NCBI RefSeq assembly: GCF_000205025.1
Contig: NZ_GL883675.1
Span: 1-64,000, forward strand
DNA length: 64,000 bases
From: Parasutterella excrementihominis YIT 11859
Lineage (GTDB): Bacteria; Pseudomonadota; Gammaproteobacteria; Burkholderiales; Burkholderiaceae_F
Reading direction: 5' to 3'
The first letter of the stretch is position 1. The number at the start of each line of letters is the position of its first letter. Below are positions 7,273 to 16,867 of this stretch, in pieces. The notes under the pieces are model-generated. The model was not told the DNA's origin. It searched no databases and saw only the letters and a list, made by a program, of their open reading frames with translations. The position numbers and the translations under genes were made by a program.

Positions 7273-9684
7273 ATGACTTATAAGAAGCATATATCGCAAA
7301 GCAACGACTTATTAGACCGATTCTCGTCGGCTTTTGCGGGTATAAAAAGTCATTCCAATCTTCCGAGCGGTACAACGCCATTCATCTGGGCGATCGCGGT
7401 TCTCATTGTCGTCATCTTCTCGGCTTTCTATTTCAACGTCCGAGCCAATAACGAAACTATTCTCAGAACTAATCTGATGAAAAGCACGGCAAAGGTGGCT
7501 GATAACATCGAAATGAGAATGCGCGGCATCTCCGCCAATATGGCCCGCATGATTGAAAAAATGGAACTAGACGGCATTAATTCTGCCGTTGTAAATAAGT
7601 ACGGCAGAGAGATCATCTCGTCGAGCCCGGAAGTCATTCTGCTTCGCGTCATTGAGCCAAGCGGTAAGGGCCTGGAATCAGTGGTTAATCCCCGCCTCGG
7701 CAGAAGTGACCTTCGTCAATACAACTATTTAGACTACCCTCAGGTTGTACGCGATGCGATCGGAGATGCCTTCCTCTCTAACCGAGTCTCTTATTCTTCC
7801 TTCTGGTTTACGCCCGGCGACATCTCTTCGCCCTCGGTCGTCATCATTTATCCGTTTGCAATCGGTGAGAAAACATATGCCCTGCTCGCCAGACTGTCAC
7901 TGAACAAACTTTTGGAGGTTTCCACTCCACAGTCGCTTCTTTCCGACTATGAGTTCTCCTTCCTCCACGGAACAAAGGAAATTGCCGGCCGAGCTGCCTA
8001 CAACCCGCCGGATGACTACACCATCCCGAGTTACGTACGCGCAGCCGATCCGCTGCCGCCTTCCATTCAGTTATACGGCTGCAACGTACTCGAAAGCCCG
8101 ATGATCTTTGCCAGCCCGCTGATCTACTGGCTGGGGGCTCTGATGTTGTTCCTGCTCCTCTCGCTCTTTTTCCTCAACCGTGAAATGCGCCGGAATCAAT
8201 CCGATCTGGAACGCGCTCTAAAGGAACTGGAGCTCCGCCGCTCGATCGAAGATTCCATGAACCTGGCTTTGGTCATCACTGACTTGGACAACAAAATTGT
8301 CTACACCAACGGCCAAACCGAAGAAATTACGGGATACTCCGAAGAGGAACTCCTCGGCAAGACACCGCCTTATCCTTTCTGGGGAGACAGCTCCGAACTT
8401 CCTTCTCAGCTGCTAAAAGATCGTCCCCACGAAGAGCCCGGTAAACCTTATCGCTTTGACCTGACAATCCGCTGTAGGAATGACGAAACGCTAGAAGCAC
8501 TGATGCTGGCGATGCCCTTCTACTCGGCATACAACGAGCACATCGGCTGGATTTATATGATCCAGGACAACACCGTCGAGGCTCAGTCCATGAACCTCAC
8601 GAACGACTCCATCGCTTCGTACGAAAGACTTCTGAACTCTGTCTTGTCTTGTATTTCCGCTGTGATGCAGAAACCAACCGGAAGCATGCTTGGTATTCAC
8701 AACAACCACTACACGGAACAGCTCGGAAACACCGCTGACGGCCACTTAGAGATTTCCAAGGCATTTAAAGAACCGTTCGATCCTCAAGGCAATCGTCAGG
8801 GAGAGGTTTGGGTCGACTCCCTTGGCCGCTGGTTCTCAGTAGCGGAAGCCAGAGTGACACTTCCGGGCGGCTCTCACGTCACGCTTCAGTCTGCTCTGGA
8901 CATCACTAAGAGAAAAATCAATGAGCAGGAATTTGAAGAGCAGACCAGCAAGATGGAAAACTCTTCCCGCTTGATTACGCTCGGCGAGATGGCCTCTACG
9001 ATCACGCACGAAATTAATCAGCCGCTCACCGCGATTACGGCTTACGCCAATACGGCCTTAGAAGTGATTGACCGAGCACCTGAAGTGAACAAAACTCAGG
9101 TACTTGAAATCTACCGAAAAATTGCTAATCAGGCCGCACGTATCGACAAAATTATTAAGAACATCAGAGCATTTGCCAAACGTCGCCCGACTACATTGGA
9201 ATGCGTATCCCTGAACAGCGTCTTCTCTGACACGATGGAACTCGGACGTTTGATCGAGAAGAAATATGCCGGTGTCCACGTCGTCTACGAACTGCCGGCC
9301 GTGGTGCCTGATGTGATCTGCGACCCGGTTCAGATCATGCAGATCCTGATGAACCTGATTCGCAACGCAGCAGAAGCTATTCTTGAGCACGGTAGCAAAG
9401 ACAAAACGATTACGGTCAGCGCGAAAGTCGGTGCAAAGGACGTCGAACTGTCTGTCGGCGACCACGGCCCCGGTATCAGCGATACCATGAAGGCTAGTCT
9501 GTTCACACCCTTCTTTTCTACCAAGAAGAACGGTCTCGGCTTGGGTCTGAGTACTTGTCAGACGATTGCAGAATCGCATAATTCCAGACTCCGAGTGAGG
9601 GATAATGAGGGCGGAGGCACCGTCTTCTTCTTCGACTTGAAGATTTGCTTCACCAAGGATTCCGAGAACAAGAAACAAAATTAA
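7273..9684 (+). CDS. PAS-domain sensor histidine kinase (membrane-bound)
   Basis: This 803-residue kinase has a transmembrane helix at about residues 36-56, a periplasmic sensor domain of some 220 residues, a second helix at about 280-300, then a cytoplasmic PAS domain (from about 325, with the ITDLDNKIVYTNGQTEEITGYSEEELLGK signature region) and a further PAS-like part. The kinase core has the phosphoacceptor motif ITHEINQPLTAI with His579, the N-box NLIRNAAEAI, the G1 box GDHGPGIS and a G2 box ending GLGLGLSTC. The HEINQPL form is typical of FixL/DctB/TtrS-type kinases that work with FixJ-class regulators, and such a regulator gene follows. The signal is unknown. The start has only a weak upstream GAAAG. 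Confidence 0.9.
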   Translation: MTYKKHISQSNDLLDRFSSAFAGIKSHSNLPSGTTPFIWAIAVLIVVIFSAFYFNVRANNETILRTNLMKSTAKVADNIEMRMRGISANMARMIEKMELDGINSAVVNKYGREIISSSPEVILLRVIEPSGKGLESVVNPRLGRSDLRQYNYLDYPQVVRDAIGDAFLSNRVSYSSFWFTPGDISSPSVVIIYPFAIGEKTYALLARLSLNKLLEVSTPQSLLSDYEFSFLHGTKEIAGRAAYNPPDDYTIPSYVRAADPLPPSIQLYGCNVLESPMIFASPLIYWLGALMLFLLLSLFFLNREMRRNQSDLERALKELELRRSIEDSMNLALVITDLDNKIVYTNGQTEEITGYSEEELLGKTPPYPFWGDSSELPSQLLKDRPHEEPGKPYRFDLTIRCRNDETLEALMLAMPFYSAYNEHIGWIYMIQDNTVEAQSMNLTNDSIASYERLLNSVLSCISAVMQKPTGSMLGIHNNHYTEQLGNTADGHLEISKAFKEPFDPQGNRQGEVWVDSLGRWFSVAEARVTLPGGSHVTLQSALDITKRKINEQEFEEQTSKMENSSRLITLGEMASTITHEINQPLTAITAYANTALEVIDRAPEVNKTQVLEIYRKIANQAARIDKIIKNIRAFAKRRPTTLECVSLNSVFSDTMELGRLIEKKYAGVHVVYELPAVVPDVICDPVQIMQILMNLIRNAAEAILEHGSKDKTITVSAKVGAKDVELSVGDHGPGISDTMKASLFTPFFSTKKNGLGLGLSTCQTIAESHNSRLRVRDNEGGGTVFFFDLKICFTKDSENKKQN

Positions 9685-9688
9685 TTGT

Positions 9689-9771
9689 GTATCTAATTAA
9701 GGAGATACAACTTCTGTACTACCCAGGGGTGTGATTAAGATATATAATATCTTCACGTGATACAAAGTATC
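9689..9771. promoter_or_regulatory. Cluster of three small palindromes upstream of the response regulator gene
   Basis: Between the two genes lie an inverted pair GTATCT (9689-9694) / AGATAC (9703-9708), a perfect palindrome AAGATAT-ATA-ATATCTT (9737-9753), and GATAC-AAA-GTATC (9759-9771). All share an (A)GATAY/RTATC(T) half-site. They lie 75-160 bases before the regulator start codon, where operators or promoter elements are expected. The first AGATAC overlaps a GGAG-like run that has no following start codon, so it is not a ribosome site. Confidence 0.45.
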
Positions 9772-9846
9772 TCAGTTAGCGATTCTTATCATCCTTTAGA
9801 TTAAGATAACGGATTGCTTGTAAAAAGAAATTAATTAGAAAGGCAC

Positions 9847-10527
9847 ATGATGATTCAGATGACCTCGAAACCCTACACTCAAGAATCTCCGGATACCGCA
9901 GGTGTTGTGTATATCGTTGAAGACGACGAAGCCGTACGTGATTCTCTCAAGTGGCTTCTGGAAGCTTCCAGCTACCGTGTTGAACTTTTCGAAAGCGGTG
10001 AAATGTTCCTTGCCAAATTCGATCCGAACGCTATCGCCGTTCTCGTCCTTGACGTCAGAATGCCGGGCATGAGCGGTTTGGAAGTCCAGGAACACCTTAT
10101 CGCCCGTAAGTGCGACATTCCTATTATCTTTATCTCCGGTCACGGCGACGTTTCGATGGCAGTCTCCACCTTGAAGAAAGGTGCGGTCGACTTCATCGAA
10201 AAACCCTTCGACCAAGCAGCTCTGCGCTCTTTAATCGAAAGAATGCTGCAGGAAGCCCGTCAGCGCAAGGCCAAGGCTGAACAGCGCTCCTTGAACGACG
10301 CTCTTCTGAGCAAACTGACTCCGAGAGAGCAGCACGTTCTCGAAAGAATTGTGAGCGGACGCCTGAATAAACAAATCGCGGCAGACTTGGGCATTTCCAT
10401 TAAGACCGTTGAAGCTCATCGCGCTTCCATTATGGATAAGACCAATTCCGGCACCGTCGCAGACCTGATGCGCGTCGTAATGAATGCGAACAGACCTCCT
10501 GTCAAAGACTCCGGTTCTATGAGATAG
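9847..10527 (+). CDS. FixJ-family response regulator
   Basis: The 226-residue protein has an N-terminal receiver (about residues 20-135) with acidic pocket EDDE, phosphoacceptor Asp69 in LVLDVRMPGMSG, the switch Ser in FISGHGD and Lys in EKPFD. A C-terminal LuxR/NarL-type HTH (about 160-215) carries LTPREQHVLERIVSG and KQIAADLGISIKTVEAHRA. This is the FixJ/TtrR/TodT arrangement. The partner is almost certainly the kinase gene 160 bases upstream. The gap between them, rich in palindromes, suggests that the regulator has its own promoter or controls itself. An alternative start two or three codons later is possible. Confidence 0.92.
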   Translation: MMIQMTSKPYTQESPDTAGVVYIVEDDEAVRDSLKWLLEASSYRVELFESGEMFLAKFDPNAIAVLVLDVRMPGMSGLEVQEHLIARKCDIPIIFISGHGDVSMAVSTLKKGAVDFIEKPFDQAALRSLIERMLQEARQRKAKAEQRSLNDALLSKLTPREQHVLERIVSGRLNKQIAADLGISIKTVEAHRASIMDKTNSGTVADLMRVVMNANRPPVKDSGSMR

Positions 10528-10546
10528 TCTTTTAGACAGCGTCGCT

Positions 10547-10577
10547 AAGGAAGGCCCACTGCCTTCCTTTTCTTTTT
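10547..10577 (+). terminator. Terminator after the response regulator
   Basis: AAGGAAGGC (10547-10555), loop CCACT, and GCCTTCCTT (10561-10569) form a nine-pair stem followed by a T-rich tract to 10577. Confidence 0.85.
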
Positions 10578-10688
10578 TGTGCGCCTATTCTTTCGACGAT
10601 CTTTGTTACTCGTTCTTGTGACTAAAAAGTTTAGCCAAGCTGAATATCCTTACAATGGTTCGGTCTTAGTTACTATCTTTTAACAACA

Positions 10689-11552
10689 ATGAGCGCAAAA
10701 ATAATTGATGGAAAAGCACTGGCGCAGTCTGTTCGAACCGGTTTGAAAGAAAAGGTAGAACAATTCAAATTAAGCTCGAGAGCACCCGGCCTGACCGTTA
10801 TTCTCGTCGGTGACAACCCGGCGAGCCAGGTCTACGTCCGCAACAAGATCAAAGCATGCTCTGATGTCGGCATTACCTCTAAATTGGAAAAGCTGCCGGC
10901 TGAAACTTCAGAAGCGGAGTTATTAGCACTTTTGGAGAAACTCAATGCCGACGATTCTGTGGACGGAATCTTAGTCCAGCTGCCCTTGCCTCGTCATATC
11001 AACGAGCAAGAGGTCATTGAGACGATTCGTGCGGATAAAGACGTCGATGGTTTCCACGTTGCCAACGTCGGTTCAGTTGTTACCGGCATCGGCGGTTTCC
11101 GCAGCTGCACGCCCTACGGCGTCATCAAAATGCTGGAGTCTGTGGATTATCCCCTGACCGGCGCCCATGCTTTAGTCATCGGAAGAAGCAATATTGTCGG
11201 GAAACCGATGGCGATCATGTTGCTGGAGAAAAATGCCACTGTCACGGTCGCCCACAGCAAAACCAAGAATTTGAAAGAGCTCGCTCTTCAGGCCGATGTC
11301 ATTGTCGCTGCGGTCGGTAAAGAAAAAGTCGTCACGGCCGATATGGTCAAGCCCGGCGCCGCAGTGATTGATGTGGGAATGAACCGCAATGCCGAGGGCA
11401 AACTCTGCGGAGACGTCGACACCGAGGAAGTTGCAAAAGTCGCCGGGTATATCTCACCGGTCCCCGGTGGTGTCGGCCCCATGACCATCGCAATGCTTCT
11501 TTCCAATACGGTAGAAGCCTATGAAAGGCGTCTGCAAAAAATATCTCAGTAG
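10689..11552 (+). CDS. folD: Methylenetetrahydrofolate dehydrogenase / methenyltetrahydrofolate cyclohydrolase
   Basis: FolD oxidises 5,10-methylene-THF with NADP and then hydrolyses the methenyl form to 10-formyl-THF, feeding purine and fMet-tRNA synthesis. The 287-residue length is normal. The signature [14 protein letters not shown] holds the catalytic Lys (about residue 56), [11 protein letters not shown] and [11 protein letters not shown] line the folate site, and [13 protein letters not shown] is the nucleotide-binding loop, with [10 protein letters not shown] near the end. The next gene, prlC, begins 11 bases after the stop, so the three genes folD, prlC and xth probably form one transcript. 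The start has no strong Shine-Dalgarno. Confidence 0.95.
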   Translation: MSAKIIDGKALAQSVRTGLKEKVEQFKLSSRAPGLTVILVGDNPASQVYVRNKIKACSDVGITSKLEKLPAETSEAELLALLEKLNADDSVDGILVQLPLPRHINEQEVIETIRADKDVDGFHVANVGSVVTGIGGFRSCTPYGVIKMLESVDYPLTGAHALVIGRSNIVGKPMAIMLLEKNATVTVAHSKTKNLKELALQADVIVAAVGKEKVVTADMVKPGAAVIDVGMNRNAEGKLCGDVDTEEVAKVAGYISPVPGGVGPMTIAMLLSNTVEAYERRLQKISQ

Positions 11553-11562
11553 GAATCAATAC

Positions 11563-13617
11563 ATGTCTGATTTAATTAACATTCTGAGCATCATCGACGA
11601 TAAATCTCAACTGATCAACTTTCCGAAACTTGATCCGAACAGCTTCAAGCCGGCTGTCCTTACATTGATTCAACGCTTGAAAGACACAGTAAAGGCGGTT
11701 AAATCTTCGAACAGAGAACCGACTTGGGACACTTTGGTAACACCGATAGAAGATGCTTCCGAAAACCTTTCCTATGTTTGGTCGGTTGTCGAGCATTTAA
11801 ACAGTGTTGCCGACACGCCTGAGTTAAGAGTAACGATTAATGAACTTCTTCCTCCGATTTCCGAAGTATTTAGCGAACTCGGCATGGATGAGAAACTCTA
11901 TGCGAAGTACAAAGCTTTGAAGGCCGAGAAAGCTTTCGAAAAATTCTCTGCAACTCGTCAGCGGGTCATTAATAAAGAATTAGAAGGCTTTGTTCTCGCC
12001 GGCGCTGAGCTGGATGAACCGGGCAAGAAGAAGATGGCCGATATCAATCGAGAAGAAGCCGAACTTTCTCAGAAGTTCTCGGAAAATCTTCTTGACTGCA
12101 CCAATGAATTTGCGCTGTATCTTCCGGAAGACACCGATGAACTCAAGGGGGTGCCGGAAGCTGAACTGCATCTTTTTGCTCAGCAGGCAGCTGCCGAAGG
12201 CGCCAAAGGCTACAAAATCACCCTGCATATGCCGAATTATCTGCCCATCATGCAGTACGCAGAAAACAGAGATCTTCGCGAGAAGATGTATCACGCATAC
12301 GTTACCCGTGCATCTGATTTCTCTCCGGCAGGCAAGGACAATCTTCCGATCATCAACCGTCTGCTTGAACTTCGTGTTGAAGATGCTCACCTCTTGGGCT
12401 ATAAAAACTTCGCTGAAGTTTCCTTGGTTCGGAAAATGGCTGAGTCTCCCGAACAGGTCGTTTCTTTCCTGCGCGAGCTAGCTGCCAAAGCCAAACCGGC
12501 AGCAGAAAAAGAAATGGAAGAGCTCATTGATTACGGCAGGAACCAACTCGGCATCAAGGACGTCCAAACTTGGGATCTTTCCTTCATCAGTGAAAAACTC
12601 CGTGAAGCAAAGTTCTCTTACTCTGAAAATGAAGTAAAGCAATACTTCACGGAACCCGCTGTTCTTAAAGGAATGTTCGGACTCGTCGAGAAGATGTTCT
12701 CGATCAAAATCAAAGAAAAGAAAGCGCCCGTCTGGAACGATGACGTCAAATTCTTTGTCATTGAAGACAAGGAAGGCAAAGAAATCGCCGGATTCTATAT
12801 GGATCTTTATGCCCGCAGCGGAAAGAGAGGCGGCGCATGGATGAACGATCAGATCTCCCGCCGAGAGGTCAACGGAAAAATTCAAAAACCGATTGCCTAC
12901 CTCGTCTGCAACTTTGCCGCACCGGTCGGAGACAATCCTTCCCTTCTGACGTTAAGAGACGTCGAAACGATTTTCCACGAATTCGGCCACGGACTTCATC
13001 ATATGCTGACTCGCCAGACAGAATTGGCCGTTTCCGGCATCAGCGGTGTGGAGTGGGATGCGGTTGAAATGCCGAGCCAATTCATGGAGAACTTCGTTTT
13101 GAATTGGGATGTGATGCAGACCATAACGCACCATGTCAAAACCGGCAAGACTATGCCGCGCGAACTCTTCGACAAACTGGTAGCTGCCAAGAACTACGGC
13201 GCCGGAATGGCAAACGTTCGTCAAATCGAATTTGCCCTCTTCGACATGCTCCTTCATATGGACACCCATCCGGAAAAGGACACGGTTAACAAGATCTTGA
13301 ACGAAGTCAGAAAAGAAGTCGCTATCGCATTCCCGCCTGAATACAACCGTTTTGCCAACTCCTTCTCGCACATCTTTGCAGGCGGCTATGCGGCAGGCTA
13401 CTACAGCTACAAGTGGGCTGAAGTACTGTCTGCAGACGCCTTCTCGCTGTTCCAGGAAAAAGGCATTTTCAATCCTGTGGTCGGAAACAAATGGCTGGAC
13501 GAAGTTCTCTCCCGCGGCGGCAGCCGTCCTGCAATGGAAAGCTTCGTTGCATTCCGCGGCCGTAAACCTTCGGTCGACGCCCTCCTCCGCCAATACGGAC
13601 TTGTGGAGTCCAAATGA
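11563..13617 (+). CDS. prlC: Oligopeptidase A (M3 family zinc metallopeptidase)
   Basis: The 684-residue cytosolic peptidase degrades short peptides, including cleaved signal peptides in E. coli. The M3 zinc motif HEFGH sits at residues 472-476, with a downstream Glu in the following helix (VEWDAVEMPSQ region) as third ligand. The start at 11563 is chosen over an in-frame ATG at 11521 because the latter lies inside folD, and because a TAGGAA site precedes 11563. The length equals that of E. coli OpdA (680). The stop codon overlaps the xth start (ATGA at 13614-13617), which points to translational coupling. Confidence 0.94.
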   Translation: MSDLINILSIIDDKSQLINFPKLDPNSFKPAVLTLIQRLKDTVKAVKSSNREPTWDTLVTPIEDASENLSYVWSVVEHLNSVADTPELRVTINELLPPISEVFSELGMDEKLYAKYKALKAEKAFEKFSATRQRVINKELEGFVLAGAELDEPGKKKMADINREEAELSQKFSENLLDCTNEFALYLPEDTDELKGVPEAELHLFAQQAAAEGAKGYKITLHMPNYLPIMQYAENRDLREKMYHAYVTRASDFSPAGKDNLPIINRLLELRVEDAHLLGYKNFAEVSLVRKMAESPEQVVSFLRELAAKAKPAAEKEMEELIDYGRNQLGIKDVQTWDLSFISEKLREAKFSYSENEVKQYFTEPAVLKGMFGLVEKMFSIKIKEKKAPVWNDDVKFFVIEDKEGKEIAGFYMDLYARSGKRGGAWMNDQISRREVNGKIQKPIAYLVCNFAAPVGDNPSLLTLRDVETIFHEFGHGLHHMLTRQTELAVSGISGVEWDAVEMPSQFMENFVLNWDVMQTITHHVKTGKTMPRELFDKLVAAKNYGAGMANVRQIEFALFDMLLHMDTHPEKDTVNKILNEVRKEVAIAFPPEYNRFANSFSHIFAGGYAAGYYSYKWAEVLSADAFSLFQEKGIFNPVVGNKWLDEVLSRGGSRPAMESFVAFRGRKPSVDALLRQYGLVESK

Positions 13618-14411
13618 GCATCACGATTACTACTTGGAACGTCAATTCCCTGAAGGTTCGTCAGCCGCAAGTTTTAGACTTCCTGAAGGAGACTGAAAAC
13701 AGCATTCTCTGTCTTCAGGAACTCAAGATGCAGGAGGCAGACATCGACGCTAGCGCCTTCAAAGAAATCGGATACACGCTGGATGCATTCGGCCAGAAAA
13801 CCTACAACGGCGTAGCCACGATCCTTCGTGATCCGCTGACTTTTCTTCCGGACGAGGAAGTTCGCAACATCCCCGGTTTTGAAGATCCGCAGAGCCGTCT
13901 CTTAGCCGCAACGGTGCGGGTCGGCTGCGAAAGGCTCCGCGTCATCAACGGATACTTCCCGAACGGGGAAACGGTTGAGAGCGAAAAGTTCCCTTATAAA
14001 CTTTCTTGGCTGGAAGCCTTAGCCGAATGGCTCCCGAGCCAGTTAGAGCAATACCCCAACCTCGTTTTGCTCGGCGACTTTAATATCGCTCCGGAAGACA
14101 GAGATGTTTGGGATCCGGAATCCTGGGCCGAATCCGTGCTTTGCACACCAAAGGCCAGAGAAGCTTTTCAGCGTCTTATCGATCTCGGATTAACGGATTC
14201 CTTCCGCGCTTTTGAACAGCCGGAAAAATCCTATTCCTGGTGGGACTATCGAATGATGGCTTTCAGAAGGAATCGCGGCCTTCGCATCGATCACATTTTG
14301 ATTTCCAAGGCTCTTGTCAGCAAGAACCTTGGCGTTGAAATCCACAAGAAAGTTAGAGGAAATGAGCGCCCGAGTGATCACGCACCCGTGACACTAACGC
14401 TCGATCTTTAA
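13614..14411 (+). CDS. xth: Exodeoxyribonuclease III
   Basis: This 265-residue enzyme is an AP endonuclease and 3'-5' exonuclease of base-excision repair. The EEP-fold motifs are all present: ITTWNVNSLKVR at the start, CLQELKMQ with the metal-binding Glu, GYFPNGE, LLGDFNIAP with the catalytic Asp/Asn pair, SYSWWDYR, LRIDHILIS, and the final SDHAPV with the catalytic His. It overlaps prlC by four bases. Its terminator lies beyond the stop codon, inside the 3' end of the convergent rlmN gene, with which it overlaps by 18 bases. Confidence 0.95.
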   Translation: MSITITTWNVNSLKVRQPQVLDFLKETENSILCLQELKMQEADIDASAFKEIGYTLDAFGQKTYNGVATILRDPLTFLPDEEVRNIPGFEDPQSRLLAATVRVGCERLRVINGYFPNGETVESEKFPYKLSWLEALAEWLPSQLEQYPNLVLLGDFNIAPEDRDVWDPESWAESVLCTPKAREAFQRLIDLGLTDSFRAFEQPEKSYSWWDYRMMAFRRNRGLRIDHILISKALVSKNLGVEIHKKVRGNERPSDHAPVTLTLDL

Positions 14412-15419
14412 TTCCTGAGCCGGCTGTATCGCCGGCTTTCTTTTTAGCGCTCTGGCGCGAAGCTGACCGCACCCTCCGTCAACATCTTGAGCTGCAGAAT
14501 CACGGAATTTAAGCAGTATTCCGTTAGCCCGGCATGCTTCCTTAATTCTTTCGATCTGCTCTGCCGACGGGCGCTTATAGGGACTGCCTTCAACAGCGTT
14601 GACGGGAATCATGTTGAGGATGGCCTGCCGCGACCACAGCGGAGCGAGCGCTTCAATTTCATCAACTCCGTCGTTGACGCCGTTAATCAAAGTCCACTGA
14701 TATTGGATCGGATATTTCCCAACCTCTGCGTACTTTGCGCCGAACTCTAATATTTCCTTGACAGTCAGCTCCGCAGCTCGGGGCAACAGACTTCTGCGCT
14801 TCTCATCCATTGCGCTGTGCAGAGAAATTGCCAGAGCCGGTTTGATTTGGGATTCCATTAAGGCTTTGAAGAGTCTTTTATCGCCGACGGTAGAGATAAC
14901 AACTTCTTTATATCCGATGCCGGAATACCGAACGATATGTTCAACCGCAGAAAAAACGGAACGAAGATTATGAGAAGGCTCGCCCATACCCATCAAAACT
15001 ACCTTCTTAACAGGCGCATTCCTCATGGCGTATTGAACTTGACCGGCAACCTCCAAGTCAGTTAACTGACGTATGAGACCGCTTTTGCCGGTCATACAAA
15101 AGACACACCCGACTGCGCATCCGACTTGCGTAGAAACACAAACGCCCTCTCGCGGAAGAAGAACACATTCGATCAGCTGACCGTCGTAAGCTTTAAGAAC
15201 CCAGCGCGTTCCGGTCTCGGATTCTGCCTTTTCCTGAGCAGTTAATTGATTGGCTAAGTATTCCTCCATTTGAGGCAATATCGCCTCGGCAGCAGCAGGC
15301 AAGCGCACCTTACTGCGGTTCAGAGGTTTGCCGGAATACCAATTGCGCCAAAAGCGTTCGATGTGAACGCTTTTACAGCCGGCTTGGATAAGTTGTTGTT
15401 CAATATCAGCAATCTTCAT
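14394..15419 (-). CDS. rlmN: RlmN-type 23S rRNA/tRNA adenine C2 methyltransferase (radical SAM)
   Basis: RlmN methylates A2503 of 23S rRNA and A37 of some tRNAs. The radical-SAM cluster motif CAVGCVFC gives Cys101, Cys105 and Cys108. Also present are LMGMGEPSHN (SAM-binding GEP motif), AISLHSAMDEKR, and a closing CGQLRAR containing the methyl-carrying Cys. At 341 residues it is a little short of the E. coli enzyme (384), mainly at the N-terminus. The ATG at 15419 is taken; a TTG at 15437, nearer to a GACGAG run, is an alternative. It follows ntrC by only a few bases. It lies outside the usual rlmN-pilF-ispG-hisS setting, so a paralogue elsewhere in the genome is possible and the exact RNA target is less sure. 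Confidence 0.85.
   Translation of the reverse strand: MKIADIEQQLIQAGCKSVHIERFWRNWYSGKPLNRSKVRLPAAAEAILPQMEEYLANQLTAQEKAESETGTRWVLKAYDGQLIECVLLPREGVCVSTQVGCAVGCVFCMTGKSGLIRQLTDLEVAGQVQYAMRNAPVKKVVLMGMGEPSHNLRSVFSAVEHIVRYSGIGYKEVVISTVGDKRLFKALMESQIKPALAISLHSAMDEKRRSLLPRAAELTVKEILEFGAKYAEVGKYPIQYQWTLINGVNDGVDEIEALAPLWSRQAILNMIPVNAVEGSPYKRPSAEQIERIKEACRANGILLKFRDSAAQDVDGGCGQLRARALKRKPAIQPAQELKIER
14418..14445 (+). terminator. Terminator of xth, lying inside the rlmN coding end
   Basis: AGCCGGC (14418-14424), loop TGTATC and GCCGGCT (14431-14437) are followed by TTCTTTTT. The hairpin falls seven bases past the xth stop and encodes the last codons of rlmN on the other strand. Confidence 0.8.
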
Positions 15420-15442
15420 AGAAGCAAATATTATCAAGCTCG

Positions 15443-16867
15443 TCAGTCTTCGCTTTCAAGTTTGAGCTCGGCGATTTTGCGTGTAATTGTATTTCGGCCG
15501 ATGCCAAGTCTTGTTGCAGCGTCGACACGCCTTCCGTGCGTATATTCAAGTGCGGTTCCGATCACAATGCTTTCGAAGGTATCGGCAAGCTGCTTCATAA
15601 GATCTGGAGACTGATTTTTCAGCATCTCTTTGACCTCTCCTTTGAGCAGTTCCTCCCAGCTTCCGCCTGCAGGTGTGCTGCCCGAAACCTCGCCGTTTTT
15701 ATGAACTTTTTCCGCTTCACCGTTGCGAACTTCCTCAGGAAGATCCGTCACTCGGATATGCTGGGAAGGTGCCATCACGACAAGCCAATTGCAGAGATTT
15801 TCTAATTGACGAACATTGCCGGGAAACGGGAAACGCTTCAAAAACTCCATCGCCTCTTCGGACATGAGCTTGGGTTCGACACCAAGATTCTCCGCTGACT
15901 TCTGAAGAAAATGATTGACCAAAAGCGGAATGTCTTCGGGTCTTTCCCTTAAGGGCGGCAAACGCAGACGAATGACATTGAGTCTGTGATACAAGTCCTC
16001 GCGGAACCGATTTTCCCGAACCATCGCCTCGAGATTTTGGTGCGTTGCCGCAATGATTCTGACGTTGGCTTTTAGAGACTGATGTCCGCCGACGCGATAG
16101 TAATAACCATCGGACAATACTCTCAGGAGCCTGGTCTGGAGTTCAGCAGGCATATCACCGATTTCGTCCAGAAACAGCGTGCCGCCTTCGGCTTGTTCGA
16201 AGCGTCCGTGACGAATCGCACTGGCGCCGGTAAACGCCCCCTTCTCATGACCGAAGAGTTCGGTTTCCATTAAGTCTTTCGGAATTGCCGCCATATTGAT
16301 CGCGACAAACGGGGCATTGGAGCGCGGGCTGTGTTTATGAAGCGCTCGGGCTACAACTTCCTTGCCGGCGCCGGATTCTCCGGTCAAAAGGACGGTTGCC
16401 TTGCTTTGAGACAAACGTCCGATAGCGCGGAAGACTTCCTGCATGGCCGGCGCCTTACCGATGATTTCGGAAGCAGTCTCTTCAGCAGGAGTCTGTTCTT
16501 CTTCCTCACTCTCTTCCGTTGCACGCCGTACGAGTTCAATCGCTTTATCGATGTCGAAAGGTTTGGGAAGATATTCGAACGCACCGCCTTGGAAACTTGC
16601 CACGGCACTGTCCAGATCCGAATAGGCCGTCATGATGATGATCGGAAGTTTTGGGTAGGACTTCTTAATTTCGGCGAGCATTTCCAAGCCGCTTTTGCCC
16701 GGCATATGAATGTCACTCAAAATCAGGGCGGGCTGTTCTTTCTTGATCGCCTGCAGCACAGACTCGGCTTCACTAAAAGTTTTGCAGGGAATATCTGCCT
16801 TTTGAAGTGCTTTTTCTAATACCCATCTGATGGAACGATCATCGTCCACGATCCAAACATTTTTCAT
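15443..16867 (-). CDS. ntrC: Nitrogen regulation response regulator NtrC (sigma-54 activator)
   Basis: The 474-residue activator has a receiver (residues 1-120, phosphoacceptor Asp52 in [11 protein letters not shown]), an AAA+ sigma-54 interaction domain (about 140-370) with Walker [10 protein letters not shown], the GAFTGA loop that contacts sigma-54, Walker [12 protein letters not shown] and the arginine finger region, and a C-terminal Fis-type HTH ([17 protein letters not shown]). Phosphorylated NtrC turns on nitrogen-scavenging genes, glnA among them. Its ATG overlaps the ntrB stop by three bases (ATGA), so the pair is translationally coupled. Confidence 0.96.
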   Translation of the reverse strand: MKNVWIVDDDRSIRWVLEKALQKADIPCKTFSEAESVLQAIKKEQPALILSDIHMPGKSGLEMLAEIKKSYPKLPIIIMTAYSDLDSAVASFQGGAFEYLPKPFDIDKAIELVRRATEESEEEEQTPAEETASEIIGKAPAMQEVFRAIGRLSQSKATVLLTGESGAGKEVVARALHKHSPRSNAPFVAINMAAIPKDLMETELFGHEKGAFTGASAIRHGRFEQAEGGTLFLDEIGDMPAELQTRLLRVLSDGYYYRVGGHQSLKANVRIIAATHQNLEAMVRENRFREDLYHRLNVIRLRLPPLRERPEDIPLLVNHFLQKSAENLGVEPKLMSEEAMEFLKRFPFPGNVRQLENLCNWLVVMAPSQHIRVTDLPEEVRNGEAEKVHKNGEVSGSTPAGGSWEELLKGEVKEMLKNQSPDLMKQLADTFESIVIGTALEYTHGRRVDAATRLGIGRNTITRKIAELKLESED

